Assembly (NCBI RefSeq): GCF_900105385.1
Contig: NZ_LT629772.1
Span: 4,092,001 to 4,156,000, forward strand
DNA: 64,000 bases
Origin: Microlunatus soli
GTDB lineage: Bacteria; Actinomycetota; Actinomycetes; Propionibacteriales; Propionibacteriaceae
Reading direction: 5' to 3'
Shown here one piece after another: positions 8,471 through 16,973 of the stretch. Position 1 is the stretch's first letter; each line of letters begins with the position of its first letter. A program made the position numbers and the translations under genes. The notes under the pieces are model-generated. The model saw only the letters and a program-made list of their open reading frames with translations. It ran no database searches and had not been told where the DNA came from.

Positions 8471-9481
8471 TTACCTTTCCCCGCTGTGAGCGGCTCGGAT
8501 CCGCGGATCGATGATCCCGTAGACCACCTCGACACAGAAGTTCGCGGCCAGCACCGCCAGCGTGATGATCAAGGTGATGGCCTGGATCACCGGATAGTCG
8601 CTGGTGTTGATCGCACTGAACAGCAACGACCCGACACCGGGATAGGAGAACACCAGCTCGGTGATCAACGCGCCGCCGACCAGGCCGCCGATCGACAGCG
8701 CGAGTCCGGTGACCTGCGGCAGCATCGCGTTCCGGAAGATGTAGCGGACGATCGTGTTGTCGCCCAGTCCCAGACCGCGGCCGTAGTTGACGTAGTCCGA
8801 GCCGAGCTCGTAGATCGCCATCGACCGCATGCCAACCGCCTGGCCGCCGATGAAGACGATCACCAGCGACCAGAACGGTAACCACCAGTAGGTGATCGCA
8901 TCACCGAAGAAGGCCAACGTCGGTTCCGGTACGAGCCCCAGGGTGTACGCCTGACCGACCGGCAGGATGCCCATCTTCACCCCGACGATGTAGAGCAGCA
9001 GGATCGCCAGGCAGTAGTACGGCATCGACGTCGCGAACACCGACCCGACGAACGCGCCGCGGTCGAACCAGCCGCCCCGGTAGGCGGCGACCGCGCCCAG
9101 CAGGTTGCCGACGATCCAGCCGATCAGGATGGCCGGCAGTTGGATCACGATGCTCCACGGCAACGCCTTGCCGACCAGTGAATTGACGCTGGCCGGGTAC
9201 TGCCCGAACGAGGTGCCGAGATCGCCGTGCGCCAGTTGGTTGAGATAGATGAAGAACTGCTGCCACATCGGTTTGTCCAGGCCGAACTGCTGCATGTAGT
9301 GGGCGTAGATCGTCTTCATCTGCTCGCCGCTCGCCCCGCCGCCCCGGGCCATCTGGCTGACGATCGCGTCAACCGGATTGCCCGGGATCAGCCGGGGCAG
9401 CAGGAAGTTCAGCAACAGGGCGACGACCAGGGCGATCAGATACCAGATCGCCTTCCGGCCGAGGTATTTGGCGAAGTCCAT
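8471..9481 (-). CDS. Oligopeptide ABC transporter permease (DppB-like)
   Basis: 336-residue permease: N-terminal helix (residues 10-30), large outside segment including PRLIPGNPVDAIV, then five more membrane spans. The EAA-like loop is near MRSMAIYELGSDYVNYGRGLG. ATG 9481 (MDFAKYLG) is preferred over an in-frame upstream codon at 9538: the family begins here, GGAAG lies upstream, and the longer form would overlap the substrate-binding protein gene. The gene follows the binding protein stop by 7 nt. Confidence 0.93.
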   Translation of the reverse strand: MDFAKYLGRKAIWYLIALVVALLLNFLLPRLIPGNPVDAIVSQMARGGGASGEQMKTIYAHYMQQFGLDKPMWQQFFIYLNQLAHGDLGTSFGQYPASVNSLVGKALPWSIVIQLPAILIGWIVGNLLGAVAAYRGGWFDRGAFVGSVFATSMPYYCLAILLLYIVGVKMGILPVGQAYTLGLVPEPTLAFFGDAITYWWLPFWSLVIVFIGGQAVGMRSMAIYELGSDYVNYGRGLGLGDNTIVRYIFRNAMLPQVTGLALSIGGLVGGALITELVFSYPGVGSLLFSAINTSDYPVIQAITLIITLAVLAANFCVEVVYGIIDPRIRAAHSGER

Positions 9482-9488
9482 CGGGCGA

Positions 9489-11342
9489 TCAGCTTCCGGC
9501 CTTCTTGATCTTGAACATCCAGGCGATCCCGGCGCCACCCCACTGCGGCGGTGCGTACGGGTTCTTCTCGGTCGGGAAGTTGGTCCAGGTGGACTCGTTG
9601 AACTCGTAGAACTCCAACGGGCGGTACATCAACGGGATCACCGGCACCTCCTGCCGGTAGATCTTCTCGATCCCGGCGTAGGCCTTCTTGCGAGCCTCGT
9701 CGTCGGCCGCTTCGGCCGCATCGTCCAGCAGGCCCGCGATGTCGGGATGGGAGAAGCGGGTGTAGTTGGCAAAGGCGGTCTTGCCGATCGCGGCGCCGAC
9801 CCGATCGTCCAGCACGTCGCGGAGTCGGCTCCAGGGACTGGCCGGGCTGACGCCGGACGCGCTCCAGCAGGCCATGTCGAAGTTGCCGTTCTGCACATTG
9901 GTGGTCACGTTGGCGGCCTGCGGGAACTGGGTCTTGACCTCGATGCCGACGGCCTTCAGGCTCTTGGCGGCGATCTCGCAGGCGGTGTTCCAGTCGGTCC
10001 AGCCGGTCGGCGTGATCAAGGTGTACGGGCCGAGCCGGGTGCCGTCCTTGAGCTTGTAGATCCCGTCGCTGCCCTTGGTGGCGCCAAGATCATCTTCCAG
10101 GATCGACTTCGCCTTCTCCGGGTCGTACTTCCAACCCTCGGCCTCCACACCGTCGTTGTCGAAATACTTCTCCTCGAAGCCGGTCGGCAGGATCAGGCTG
10201 GCCTTGGGGACATCGGAATAGGACGACATCGCGGTGGCCACGATGTTCGGGGTGTCGATGGCGTAGGCGATCGCCAGTCGGACCTTCGGGTCGCTCAGGC
10301 CCTTCTTCTTGACGTTGATCTGCAGCAGCGGGATGTTGCCGGGCAGGTAGTAGGGCTTCTCCTTCAGCCAGGTGCCGACCGGCTTCTTCTTGTCCTCCCA
10401 CATCTTCCAGATCTGCGCGGTGAACTGCTGGCTGGCGTCGATCTCACCGCTCTCCAGCTTCAGGTCGCCGTCCTGGTTGCTCTTGAAGATCGGGTGCGTG
10501 ATCGTCTTCATCGGCGGCGTACCGAAGACGGTCTTGCCCCAGTAGCCGTCGAACCGGGTCAGCACGACCTGGGTCTGATCGGCCAGCTTGACCTTGAACG
10601 GTCCGCTGCCGACCGGGTCCTCCAGGTAGGTCTCGGCGGCCGCCTTGCCCTTGGCGGCAGCTGCCTCGAACTTGTGCTGGGGCAGGATGGTGGTGCCGGC
10701 AATGGCGTTCTTGATCGCCAGCAGATTGAGCGGTTTGGCCTTGGCGATGAACTGCACGGTCCGGTCGTCGACGACCTTGACCTCCTGCAGGTACTCCCAG
10801 ACGTTGGAGTAGGAGACCGATTCCTTCTTGCCCAGGTCGAAGGTGAACTTGACGTCGTCGGCGGTGAGATCCTCACCGTCCTGCCACTTGGTGCCGTCCT
10901 GCAGCGGGACCTCCAAGGTCCGCTTGTCGACTTCCTTCAGTTCCTTGCCCAGGCCGGGCTGCAGGCTGCCGTCCAGCATGTTGAACCGGACCAGGGACTC
11001 GAAGATCAACTGACTCTGCCCCATCCCGGCCGGCCAGGTCGGCGACGGGTTGAGCGGGTTGAACGACTTCGGCGGATCCCACTGGAAGCCGGCGATGAAG
11101 AAGGTGTCACCGGCCGCACCCTTGCGCCCCGCCGCGCCGGCCGAGCCCTTGCCGCTGCTGTTGCCGGTCTGTGCTGTGCCACAACCGGCTGCGACCCCGG
11201 TCGTCATCACCGCGCCCACGGCCAGGCCGCCCAACGCGAGGAATCGGCGACGGTTCGTCGACGGTGTGCTGGCAGCGGTGACCTCGAACGGCGACGCGTT
11301 GTCGCCTTCCCCCGGATGGATCGGGTCGCTGGGTAACGTCAT
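9489..11342 (-). CDS. Lipoprotein substrate-binding protein of oligopeptide ABC transporter (SBP family 5)
   Basis: 617-residue extracellular binding protein that captures peptide-like solutes and delivers them to the DppBCDF-like complex. The N-terminus combines an Arg triplet (NRRRFLAL, residues 30-37), suggesting Tat export, with a lipobox GVAAGC (Cys54 lipidated). The remainder is a long two-lobed family 5 protein with FTFDLGKKESV-like and KPYYLPGNIPLLQINV segments. SD AAGGAGG stands 9 nt before the ATG. It is the first gene of the leftward operon, transcribed from a promoter at 11445-11472. Confidence 0.94.
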   Translation of the reverse strand: MTLPSDPIHPGEGDNASPFEVTAASTPSTNRRRFLALGGLAVGAVMTTGVAAGCGTAQTGNSSGKGSAGAAGRKGAAGDTFFIAGFQWDPPKSFNPLNPSPTWPAGMGQSQLIFESLVRFNMLDGSLQPGLGKELKEVDKRTLEVPLQDGTKWQDGEDLTADDVKFTFDLGKKESVSYSNVWEYLQEVKVVDDRTVQFIAKAKPLNLLAIKNAIAGTTILPQHKFEAAAAKGKAAAETYLEDPVGSGPFKVKLADQTQVVLTRFDGYWGKTVFGTPPMKTITHPIFKSNQDGDLKLESGEIDASQQFTAQIWKMWEDKKKPVGTWLKEKPYYLPGNIPLLQINVKKKGLSDPKVRLAIAYAIDTPNIVATAMSSYSDVPKASLILPTGFEEKYFDNDGVEAEGWKYDPEKAKSILEDDLGATKGSDGIYKLKDGTRLGPYTLITPTGWTDWNTACEIAAKSLKAVGIEVKTQFPQAANVTTNVQNGNFDMACWSASGVSPASPWSRLRDVLDDRVGAAIGKTAFANYTRFSHPDIAGLLDDAAEAADDEARKKAYAGIEKIYRQEVPVIPLMYRPLEFYEFNESTWTNFPTEKNPYAPPQWGGAGIAWMFKIKKAGS

Positions 11343-11444
11343 TGTTGTGTTCCTCCTTGAACACCGACCGGCGAGCGGCCGAGAACCCCGTAGTTCAGAT
11401 GTCTTCGGCCTGCCGGTCGCTGGACCGCACGCCGTCGTGGGTCC

Positions 11445-11472
11445 ATCATCACTGAAGCGGTTCGGTTGTCAA
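11445..11472 (-). promoter_or_regulatory. Promoter of the oligopeptide transporter operon
   Basis: On the minus strand: -35 TTGACA (11467-11472), 16-bp spacer, -10 GATGAT (11445-11450). The -35 is a perfect consensus match, rare in this GC-rich window. Transcription would begin near 11438 and leave a leader of about 95 nt before the binding-protein ATG. Confidence 0.6.
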
Positions 11473-11540
11473 CGTCATCTTGCGGATTCGTTACCAAGAA
11501 CTGCCGACGAACTGTCTGCGGCACCGGCAAGAATCGTTTC

Positions 11541-13157
11541 ATGAGTACCGGACCGGAGACGCCCCCAACCGTGTTGCCCCCGCCTGTGTTGCCGAGGGGC
11601 CCGGTGGCGCTGGACCGTCTGGTGACCGCCTGGCGGGACCTCGGCGCAACCCGGTCGCGCAACGCCAAGCGGGACATCATCGCCGGCGTGTTGACCGAGA
11701 CCGGGACCGACGACGTCCGGACGGTGGTGAGCTATCTGTCCGGCTCGCTGCGCCAGCGACGGACCGGCATCGGATGGCGGACCGTACAGCAGCTCCCGGA
11801 GCCGGCTGACACGCCGACGCTGACCGTGGCAGCGGTGGACGCCGAGCTGGCCGGGATCGCCGAGCTGTCCGGCCCCGGATCGGCGGGCCGGAGGCAGCAG
11901 CGGGTCGCCGCCCTGTTCGCTCGCGCGACGGCCCAGGAGCAGCAGTTGCTGCGCGGTCTGATCTTCGGCGAGCTGCGCCAGGGTGCGCTGGAGTCGGCGG
12001 TCCAGGACGGGTTGGCCGCGGCGTACGGGGTGCCGCGGCAGCTGGTGGCCCGGGCTGCGATGCTGCTCGGGTCGACCGCCGACGCCGCCGAACAGCTGTC
12101 GACCGGTGGCGAGAGCGCTTTGCGGGCGGTGCAGTTGGCCGTCGGGGTTGCGGTGCAGCCGATGCTGGCCGCCAGTGCGCCGGACACCGCTGCCGCGATC
12201 GGCAAGACCGGGCCGTCGGTCGTCGTCGATGCCAAGCTGGACGGGGTCCGGGTGCAGGTCCACAAGGACGGCCCGACCGTCAAGATCTACAGCCGCAGCC
12301 TGGACGAGATCACCGACCGGATGCCGCAGATCGTCGCCGCCGTCGCCGCGTTGCCGCATGATCAACTCGTGCTCGACGGAGAGGCGCTGGCGCTGCGTCC
12401 CGACGGCACTCCGGAGGCCTTCCAGGAGATCGCGTCCAGCGCGGCCACCAGAGCAGAGCAGGGACAGCAGCGGTTGCCGTTGCGGGCCTACTTCTTCGAC
12501 CTGCTCCGGATCGGTGATCATGATCTGTTGGACGAACCGCTGCAGCAGCGGGACGCCACCATGACCGAGATGCTGCCGGCCGAGCTGTTGGTGCCGCGGC
12601 TGCGGACCGAGCAGCCCGAGGAGGTCGAATCCTTCTACCGTGATGTCGTCGAGCAGGGCTTCGAAGGTGTGGTGATCAAGAACCCGACCTCGGGCTATGC
12701 CGCCGGCAGGCGGGACGCGGGCTGGATCAAGGTGAAGCCGCGGCACACCTTCGACCTGGTGGTCACCGCCGCCGAGTGGGGCCACGGCCGGCGCCGCGGC
12801 TGGCTGTCCAACTTGCATCTGGCCGCGCGTGACGAGCGGACCGGGGGACTGGTGATGCTCGGCAAGACGTTCAAGGGGCTGACCGATGAGATGTTGACCT
12901 GGCAGACCCAACGATTCCTGGAACTGGAGACCGGCCGGACCACCGGCGTCGTCTCACTGCGGCCGGAGGTGGTCGTCGAGATCGCCTGCGACGGACTGCA
13001 GACCTCGCCGCGCTACCCCGGTGGGGTGGCGCTGCGGTTCGCCCGGGTGTTGCGCTACCGGGAGGACAAGACCCCCGATCAGGCGGACACGATCGACACC
13101 GTGAAACGGCTGCTAGTGTCCAGCCCTCGAAATCCGTCACATAATTCGAACGCCTGA
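11541..13157 (+). CDS. ligB: ATP-dependent DNA ligase (LigB-type)
   Basis: 538-residue ligase joining nicked DNA through an enzyme-AMP intermediate; typically an accessory ligase beside NAD-dependent LigA. An N-terminal DNA-binding domain (about 20-210) is followed by the nucleotidyltransferase domain with motif I DAKLDGVR (nucleophile Lys232), motif IV FEGVVIKNP, motif V WIKVKPRH, and a C-terminal OB domain. ATG 11541 begins MSTGPETPP; a longer frame to 11466 has no domain support. The final 14 codons and the stop lie inside a palindromic MITE-like element starting at 13113, so the native C-terminus has apparently been replaced. Confidence 0.95.
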   Translation: MSTGPETPPTVLPPPVLPRGPVALDRLVTAWRDLGATRSRNAKRDIIAGVLTETGTDDVRTVVSYLSGSLRQRRTGIGWRTVQQLPEPADTPTLTVAAVDAELAGIAELSGPGSAGRRQQRVAALFARATAQEQQLLRGLIFGELRQGALESAVQDGLAAAYGVPRQLVARAAMLLGSTADAAEQLSTGGESALRAVQLAVGVAVQPMLAASAPDTAAAIGKTGPSVVVDAKLDGVRVQVHKDGPTVKIYSRSLDEITDRMPQIVAAVAALPHDQLVLDGEALALRPDGTPEAFQEIASSAATRAEQGQQRLPLRAYFFDLLRIGDHDLLDEPLQQRDATMTEMLPAELLVPRLRTEQPEEVESFYRDVVEQGFEGVVIKNPTSGYAAGRRDAGWIKVKPRHTFDLVVTAAEWGHGRRRGWLSNLHLAARDERTGGLVMLGKTFKGLTDEMLTWQTQRFLELETGRTTGVVSLRPEVVVEIACDGLQTSPRYPGGVALRFARVLRYREDKTPDQADTIDTVKRLLVSSPRNPSHNSNA

Positions 13158-13279
13158 AGCGACAATCTGCTGCGAAGCCAGGTGGCTTACATGCACCCGG
13201 CATGCGCACCTCCTCCGCCTTGCAGCTCACCACTTCAGCCGCCCGACTTCTGCAACGGATTTCGGGTGCAGGACACTAG
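13113..13279. mobile_element. MITE-like palindromic element 1 (CTAG-bounded)
   Basis: Imperfect inverted repeat of about 167 bp with CTAG at each end. The left arm from 13113 reads CTAGTGTCC..., with CGAAATCCGT at 13128-13137. The right arm (13255-13279) is its reverse complement with a few mismatches, and homology continues inward (TCG..CG.CTGAAG). It has no coding capacity. It resembles a miniature element mobilised in trans by an IS5-like transposase with CTAG target choice, which is inference. It overlaps the 3' end of the DNA ligase gene and shares its right CTAG with element 2. Confidence 0.7.
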
Positions 13280-13443
13280 TGGTGTGTTGCTGAAATAGGT
13301 TGACGTTTGGCGGTGTCCAGGTGCGTGCAGCGCAAGGCGGCGTCGCGAAGGCATACCGGGCGTATGTCGAGCGATCGCCAACGCCGCGATGTGCGTGCCT
13401 GGGCGCCGCGAAACGTCAACAAATTTCGGCAACGCGCCACTAG
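13276..13443. mobile_element. MITE-like palindromic element 2 (CTAG-bounded)
   Basis: Second imperfect palindrome, 168 bp. The left arm from 13276 begins CTAGTGGTGTGTTGCTGAAAT. The right arm, read on the minus strand from 13443, begins CTAGTGGCGCGTTGCCGAAAT. Similarity runs through GTTGACGTTT and GCGG(T/C)G(T/C)CCAGG to a small central hairpin (GCATAC ... GTATG). Both terminal sequences share the CTAGTG...CGAAAT plan with element 1, so the two are probably related. Together they fill the 298 bp between the ligase and transporter genes. Confidence 0.72.
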
Positions 13444-13455
13444 GACGAGCGACGG

Positions 13456-14736
13456 TCACTCCTGCAACGGACGCCGATGGGTCTCCGGCATGATCAGATA
13501 GACCACCAGCGAGACCACACAGAGCACCGCCACCCACCAGCCGAAGAGGCCGGCATGGCCGGCCTTGGCCATCGCGGTGCCGATCACCGGCGCGGTGCCG
13601 CCGAAGAGTGCGACGGTCAGCGAGTACGGGAAACCGATCCCTGCCGCGCGGACGTGACCGGGAATGATCTCGGCATTGACGGCGGCGCTGATCGACGTGA
13701 AGCCACTGAGCAGAATCATCCCGAGCAGGCTGATCGCGAGATAGCCGGCGAACGACGGTCCCGACCTGATCAACGCCAGCGCCGGGACGATTCCGAGCGC
13801 GAACGCGCCGGAAAAGATGATCAACAGCGGCTTGCGGCCGATCCGGTCGCTGAGCGCACCGGCCACCGGCTGCAGCAGGGTGAAGAAGGCCAGCGAGATC
13901 GTCGAGATGATCAACGCCTTGCCCGGGTCGAACTTGTTCTGCTCGGCGTAGTTGGGCAGGTAGGTCGTCCAGGTGTAGTAGCTGATGGTGCCGGCGACGG
14001 TGACGCCGATGATCATCAGCGACTGTTTCGGGTAGCGGACGATCGCCTCGAACAGACCCGGCCGGCGTTCGGCGCTGGGAGCGTGGGTCTCGACCGCGCT
14101 GCGGCGAATCCACAGGCCGACCAGGGCGATCAGGCCGCCGACCACGAAGCCGATCCGCCAGCCCCAACTGTTCATCGCGTCGTCGCTGAGGGTGCCGACC
14201 AGGATCGCCGACAACCCGGACGCGATCAGCTGCCCGATGGTGGTGGAGACGTACTGGAAGGAGGAGTAGAAGCCACGCCTGCCCTCCGGGGCCGACTCCA
14301 CCAGGAAGGTGGTGTTGGCCGCGAACTCGCCGCCGATCGACAACCCGGACACCAGCCGGGCGAAGACCAGGATGATCGGGGCTCCGATCCCGATCGAGGA
14401 ATAGGTCGGCACCACCGCGATGATCAGGCTGGCCGCACCCATCGCCAGGATCGTCAGGGTCAGCGTGTTCCGCCGGCCCCAGCGATCGGCCAGTGCCCCG
14501 ACGACCAGGCCGCCGATCGGGCGCAGGAAGAAGCCGACGGCGAACACCGCGAACGAACTCAGCGTCTGCGCCAACCGGTCGTGCCCGGGGAAGATCTGCG
14601 GGGCGAAGTAGGCGGTCAGGAAGCTGTAGACGTACCAGTCGTACCACTCGGCGAGGTTGCCGATGGACGCGGCGATGATCTGCCGCGGTCCCCGGGCCTG
14701 CGCCGGACGGACGCCGGCGGGATGGTCAACGCTCAT
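13456..14736 (-). CDS. MFS transporter, metabolite:H+ symporter (MHS) family
   Basis: 426-residue permease with about 12 membrane spans. The N-terminus IIAASIGNLAEWYDWYVYSFL is the MHS hallmark (ShiA/ProP/KgtP-like). The loop-2 motif appears as GALADRWGRRNTL and the second-half counterpart as GALSDRIGRKPLL. The substrate cannot be read from sequence; relatives carry organic acids, betaines or aromatic acids. ATG 14736 is chosen because AAGGTGG lies 6-7 nt upstream; ATG 14751 and a much longer frame to 14934 are also open. It is divergent from a glycosyltransferase gene, with a palindromic operator between them. Confidence 0.9.
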   Translation of the reverse strand: MSVDHPAGVRPAQARGPRQIIAASIGNLAEWYDWYVYSFLTAYFAPQIFPGHDRLAQTLSSFAVFAVGFFLRPIGGLVVGALADRWGRRNTLTLTILAMGAASLIIAVVPTYSSIGIGAPIILVFARLVSGLSIGGEFAANTTFLVESAPEGRRGFYSSFQYVSTTIGQLIASGLSAILVGTLSDDAMNSWGWRIGFVVGGLIALVGLWIRRSAVETHAPSAERRPGLFEAIVRYPKQSLMIIGVTVAGTISYYTWTTYLPNYAEQNKFDPGKALIISTISLAFFTLLQPVAGALSDRIGRKPLLIIFSGAFALGIVPALALIRSGPSFAGYLAISLLGMILLSGFTSISAAVNAEIIPGHVRAAGIGFPYSLTVALFGGTAPVIGTAMAKAGHAGLFGWWVAVLCVVSLVVYLIMPETHRRPLQE

Positions 14737-14910
14737 CAGTTCCACCTTCATCGGTGCCCACTCATCGAGGCCGGGCTGGGGCTGGCTACAGTCGGACCAG
14801 CCGAAGGTAGCAAGTGCACCCAGGTCGATGACCGACCGCTCGCTCCGTGGCACGGGGAGGCTCGCTCCGTGGCACGTGACGGCCGAAGCCTGAGCCCTCC
14901 CTGAAACCAG

Positions 14911-14939
14911 TTGAGTGAGTGAGTGCTCACTCATACTCT
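14911..14939 (+). promoter_or_regulatory. Promoter with TetR-type operator in its spacer
   Basis: -35 TTGAGT (14911-14916), 17-bp spacer, -10 TACTCT (14934-14939), reading toward the glycosyltransferase ATG at 14982. The spacer is filled by an 18-bp palindrome at 14916-14933, TGAGTGAGTGCTCACTCA (8-bp arms around TG). That layout would let a dimeric repressor block RNA polymerase. The arm sequence GAGTGAG/CTCACTC is of the type bound by TetR-family repressors. No tetR gene is present in the window. The same site may also control the divergent MFS gene. Confidence 0.65.
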
Positions 14940-14981
14940 GGTCCGCGTCTCATTCCCCCGACATGAAGACAAGGATCCCTC

Positions 14982-16187
14982 ATGCACATCGGCTTTCTGA
15001 GCTTCCCCGGACACGGCCACGTCAACCCCACCCTCCCCATCGTCGAGGAGTTGGTGCGCCGTGGCCATCGGGTCAGCTATGCCATCACCGAAGAATTCGT
15101 GGCCGCCGTCGAGGGAGCCGGCGCCACAGCTCTGACCATCCCGGGGAGCCCGATCCCGGCGATGCGTGGCACCGATCCGGCCCGGATGGCCGGTCGGATG
15201 CAGACCATGATCGACGATGCGTTGGCCGCCTTCGAACCGGTGGCCGCTGCCTGGTCGGCCGACCCGGTCGATGCCATCTGTTACGACAACATGTTCAGCA
15301 CCGCTCCGATGCTGATCGAAAAGCTGGACGTGCCCGGGATCGCCTACAACCCGTCGTACGCGTCCAACGAACGCTACTCGCCGCGGCAGGCGATGATGAG
15401 CGGCTTCGCCGGCCAGGACGGCGGCCCGGAACGCTTCGCCCGGATGCGTGAGCTCATCGGGGCGGCGTCCGGAAGGGTCGCGGCGTTCGCCGAACAGCAG
15501 GGGGTGACGCCGCCGGCGTTCTTCGACGCCACCCCGGAGGCGTTGAACCTGGTCTTCATCCCGAAGGCGTTCCAGCCGCAGGCCGACACCTTCGACGATC
15601 GATTCGTCTTCGTCGGCCCCGACCTGGGCAGCCGGGCCGACGACGACTGGCGTCCTGCGGAGTCGGACCGGCCGCTGCTGTTCATCTCGCTCGGTACGGC
15701 GTTCAACGATCGCCCGGAGTTCTTCCGGTCCTGCATCGAGGCCTTCGGCGGCGGGCGCTGGCAGGTGGCGATGGCGATCGGTCGGGCGACCGAGGTCGAC
15801 GATCTGGGCGAAATCCCGGACAATTTCGAGATCCGGCCCTACTTCCCCCAGCCGGCGGTCCTGCGGCACGCCGACGTCTTCGTCTCGCACACCGGGATGA
15901 ACTCCACGATGGAGGCGCTGGCTTCGGGTGTTCCGCTGGTCGCGGTGCCGCAGATGCCCGAGCAGCAGATGAACGCCCAGCAGGTCGACGACCTCGGCCT
16001 CGGCCGCCGGCTCGACACCGAAACCGTCACCGCCGAACAGCTCCGCGATGCGGTCACCGCGGTGGCCGACGATCCGCAGCTCCGCGCCCGGGTCGCCGAC
16101 TTCGCCACCGACCTGGCCCGGGCCGGTGGGGCGACCGCGGCGGTGGACGCGATCGAGACCCACCTCTCGGTGCCAGCACCGGTCTGA
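14982..16187 (+). CDS. Macrolide-type (MGT/GT1) glycosyltransferase
   Basis: 401-residue GT-B glycosyltransferase. The acceptor-side N-terminus is IGFLSFPGHGHVNPTLP. The donor site region includes PQPAVLRHADVFVSHTGMNSTMEAL and PLVAVPQMPEQ. A purine-rich AAGGAT precedes the ATG at 14982. It is a paralog of the enzyme at 4444-5631 but differs in the central acceptor region (ATPEALNLVFIPKAFQPQADTF). A divergent exporter-like MFS gene plus a repressor-type operator suggest a drug glycosylation/export or small-metabolite role; the substrate is unknown. REP repeats follow immediately. Confidence 0.9.
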   Translation: MHIGFLSFPGHGHVNPTLPIVEELVRRGHRVSYAITEEFVAAVEGAGATALTIPGSPIPAMRGTDPARMAGRMQTMIDDALAAFEPVAAAWSADPVDAICYDNMFSTAPMLIEKLDVPGIAYNPSYASNERYSPRQAMMSGFAGQDGGPERFARMRELIGAASGRVAAFAEQQGVTPPAFFDATPEALNLVFIPKAFQPQADTFDDRFVFVGPDLGSRADDDWRPAESDRPLLFISLGTAFNDRPEFFRSCIEAFGGGRWQVAMAIGRATEVDDLGEIPDNFEIRPYFPQPAVLRHADVFVSHTGMNSTMEALASGVPLVAVPQMPEQQMNAQQVDDLGLGRRLDTETVTAEQLRDAVTAVADDPQLRARVADFATDLARAGGATAAVDAIETHLSVPAPV

Positions 16188-16198
16188 GCGGACAAGCG

Positions 16199-16331
16199 CC
16201 CTGAGCCTGTCGAACGGCCGATGGCGCAAGAAAGGGCCCTGAGCGTGTCGGAGGGGTTGTGTCCGTGGTTCCGATCTGGTGGTCGGGACCACGGTCCTTC
16301 GACAGGCTCACGGCCCTTCGACAAGCTCGGG
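16199..16331. repeat. Cluster of four REP-like repeats between convergent genes
   Basis: Two units read forward (CCCTGAGCCTGTCGAAC at 16199-16215; a degenerate CCCTGAGCGTGTCGGAGG at 16237-16254) and two read in the opposite sense (CCTTCGACAGGCTCA at 16296-16310; CCTTCGACAAGCTCGGGGG at 16315-16333). The two pairs can fold on each other into a long stem. They sit between the convergent glycosyltransferase and superoxide dismutase genes and may serve as a bidirectional terminator. This dispersed repeat is common in actinobacterial genomes and recurs inside a gene at 47482-47498. Confidence 0.75.
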
Positions 16332-16346
16332 GGCCTCAGGTCGTGA

Positions 16347-16973
16347 TCAGTTGGGGATGATCAGGCCCTTGGTCTGTTGGGTGGCGCGGGTGAAGCGTTC
16401 TTGGGCGTCGGCCCAGTTGACCACGTTCCACCAGGCCTTGACGTAGTCGGGCTTGACGTTTTGGTAGTCCAGGTAGAAGGCGTGTTCCCACATGTCCAGC
16501 AGCACGATCGGGACCTGGGCGATGGGCAGGTTGCCCTGCTGGTCGTAGAGCTGGACGATGTTGAGTCGTTGGCCGAGGCTGTCCCAGGCCAGGATGGCCC
16601 AGCCCGATCCCATGATGGTGGTGGCGGTGGCTTCGAAGTGGGCGCGGAAGCCGTCGAAGGAGCCGAAGAACTCGTCGATGGCCTGGCCGAGTTCGCCGGT
16701 GGGCTTGTCGCCGCCGTCGGGGGAGAGGTTGGGCCAGAAGACGGAGTGGTTGACGTGGCCGCCGAGGTTGAAGGCCAGGGCCTTCTCCAGGCCGGCGACG
16801 GTGCCCAGACTGTTCTTGTCGCGGGCTTCGGCGAGTTGGTCCAGGGCGGTGTTGACCGCCTTCACGTAGGTGGCGTGGTGCTTGTCATGGTGGAGTTCCA
16901 TGATCTTGCCCGAGATATGGGGCTCGAGTGCTCCGTAGTCGTACGGCAGATCGGGAAGCTCGTAGGCAGCCAT
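16347..16973 (-). CDS. sodA: Superoxide dismutase, Fe/Mn family
   Basis: 208-residue enzyme dismutating superoxide in the cytosol. Metal ligands are all visible: His28 (in MELHHDKHH), His76 ([10 protein letters not shown]), Asp160 and His164 ([15 protein letters not shown]). The length is typical of the family. The SD-like AAGGACTGAAG precedes the ATG. Codon use is more G-ending and less C-ending than in neighbouring genes, which may reflect high expression. The 264 bp upstream to the divergent ABC gene hold its promoter; no clear -35/-10 pair stands out. Confidence 0.96.
   Translation of the reverse strand: MAAYELPDLPYDYGALEPHISGKIMELHHDKHHATYVKAVNTALDQLAEARDKNSLGTVAGLEKALAFNLGGHVNHSVFWPNLSPDGGDKPTGELGQAIDEFFGSFDGFRAHFEATATTIMGSGWAILAWDSLGQRLNIVQLYDQQGNLPIAQVPIVLLDMWEHAFYLDYQNVKPDYVKAWWNVVNWADAQERFTRATQQTKGLIIPN

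Noticed and set aside
9378-11336. 652-codon open frame on the plus strand
   Set aside because: Exactly antisense to the substrate-binding protein gene; composition is that of a GC-rich shadow frame with no domain motifs.
13276-13443. Interpretation of the palindrome as a plain rho-independent terminator
   Set aside because: Arms of about 80 bp with CTAG ends and a related neighbour fit a mobile element far better.
14916-14933. Terminator hairpin
   Set aside because: It lies between -35 and -10 boxes in a divergent promoter region and has no U-run.
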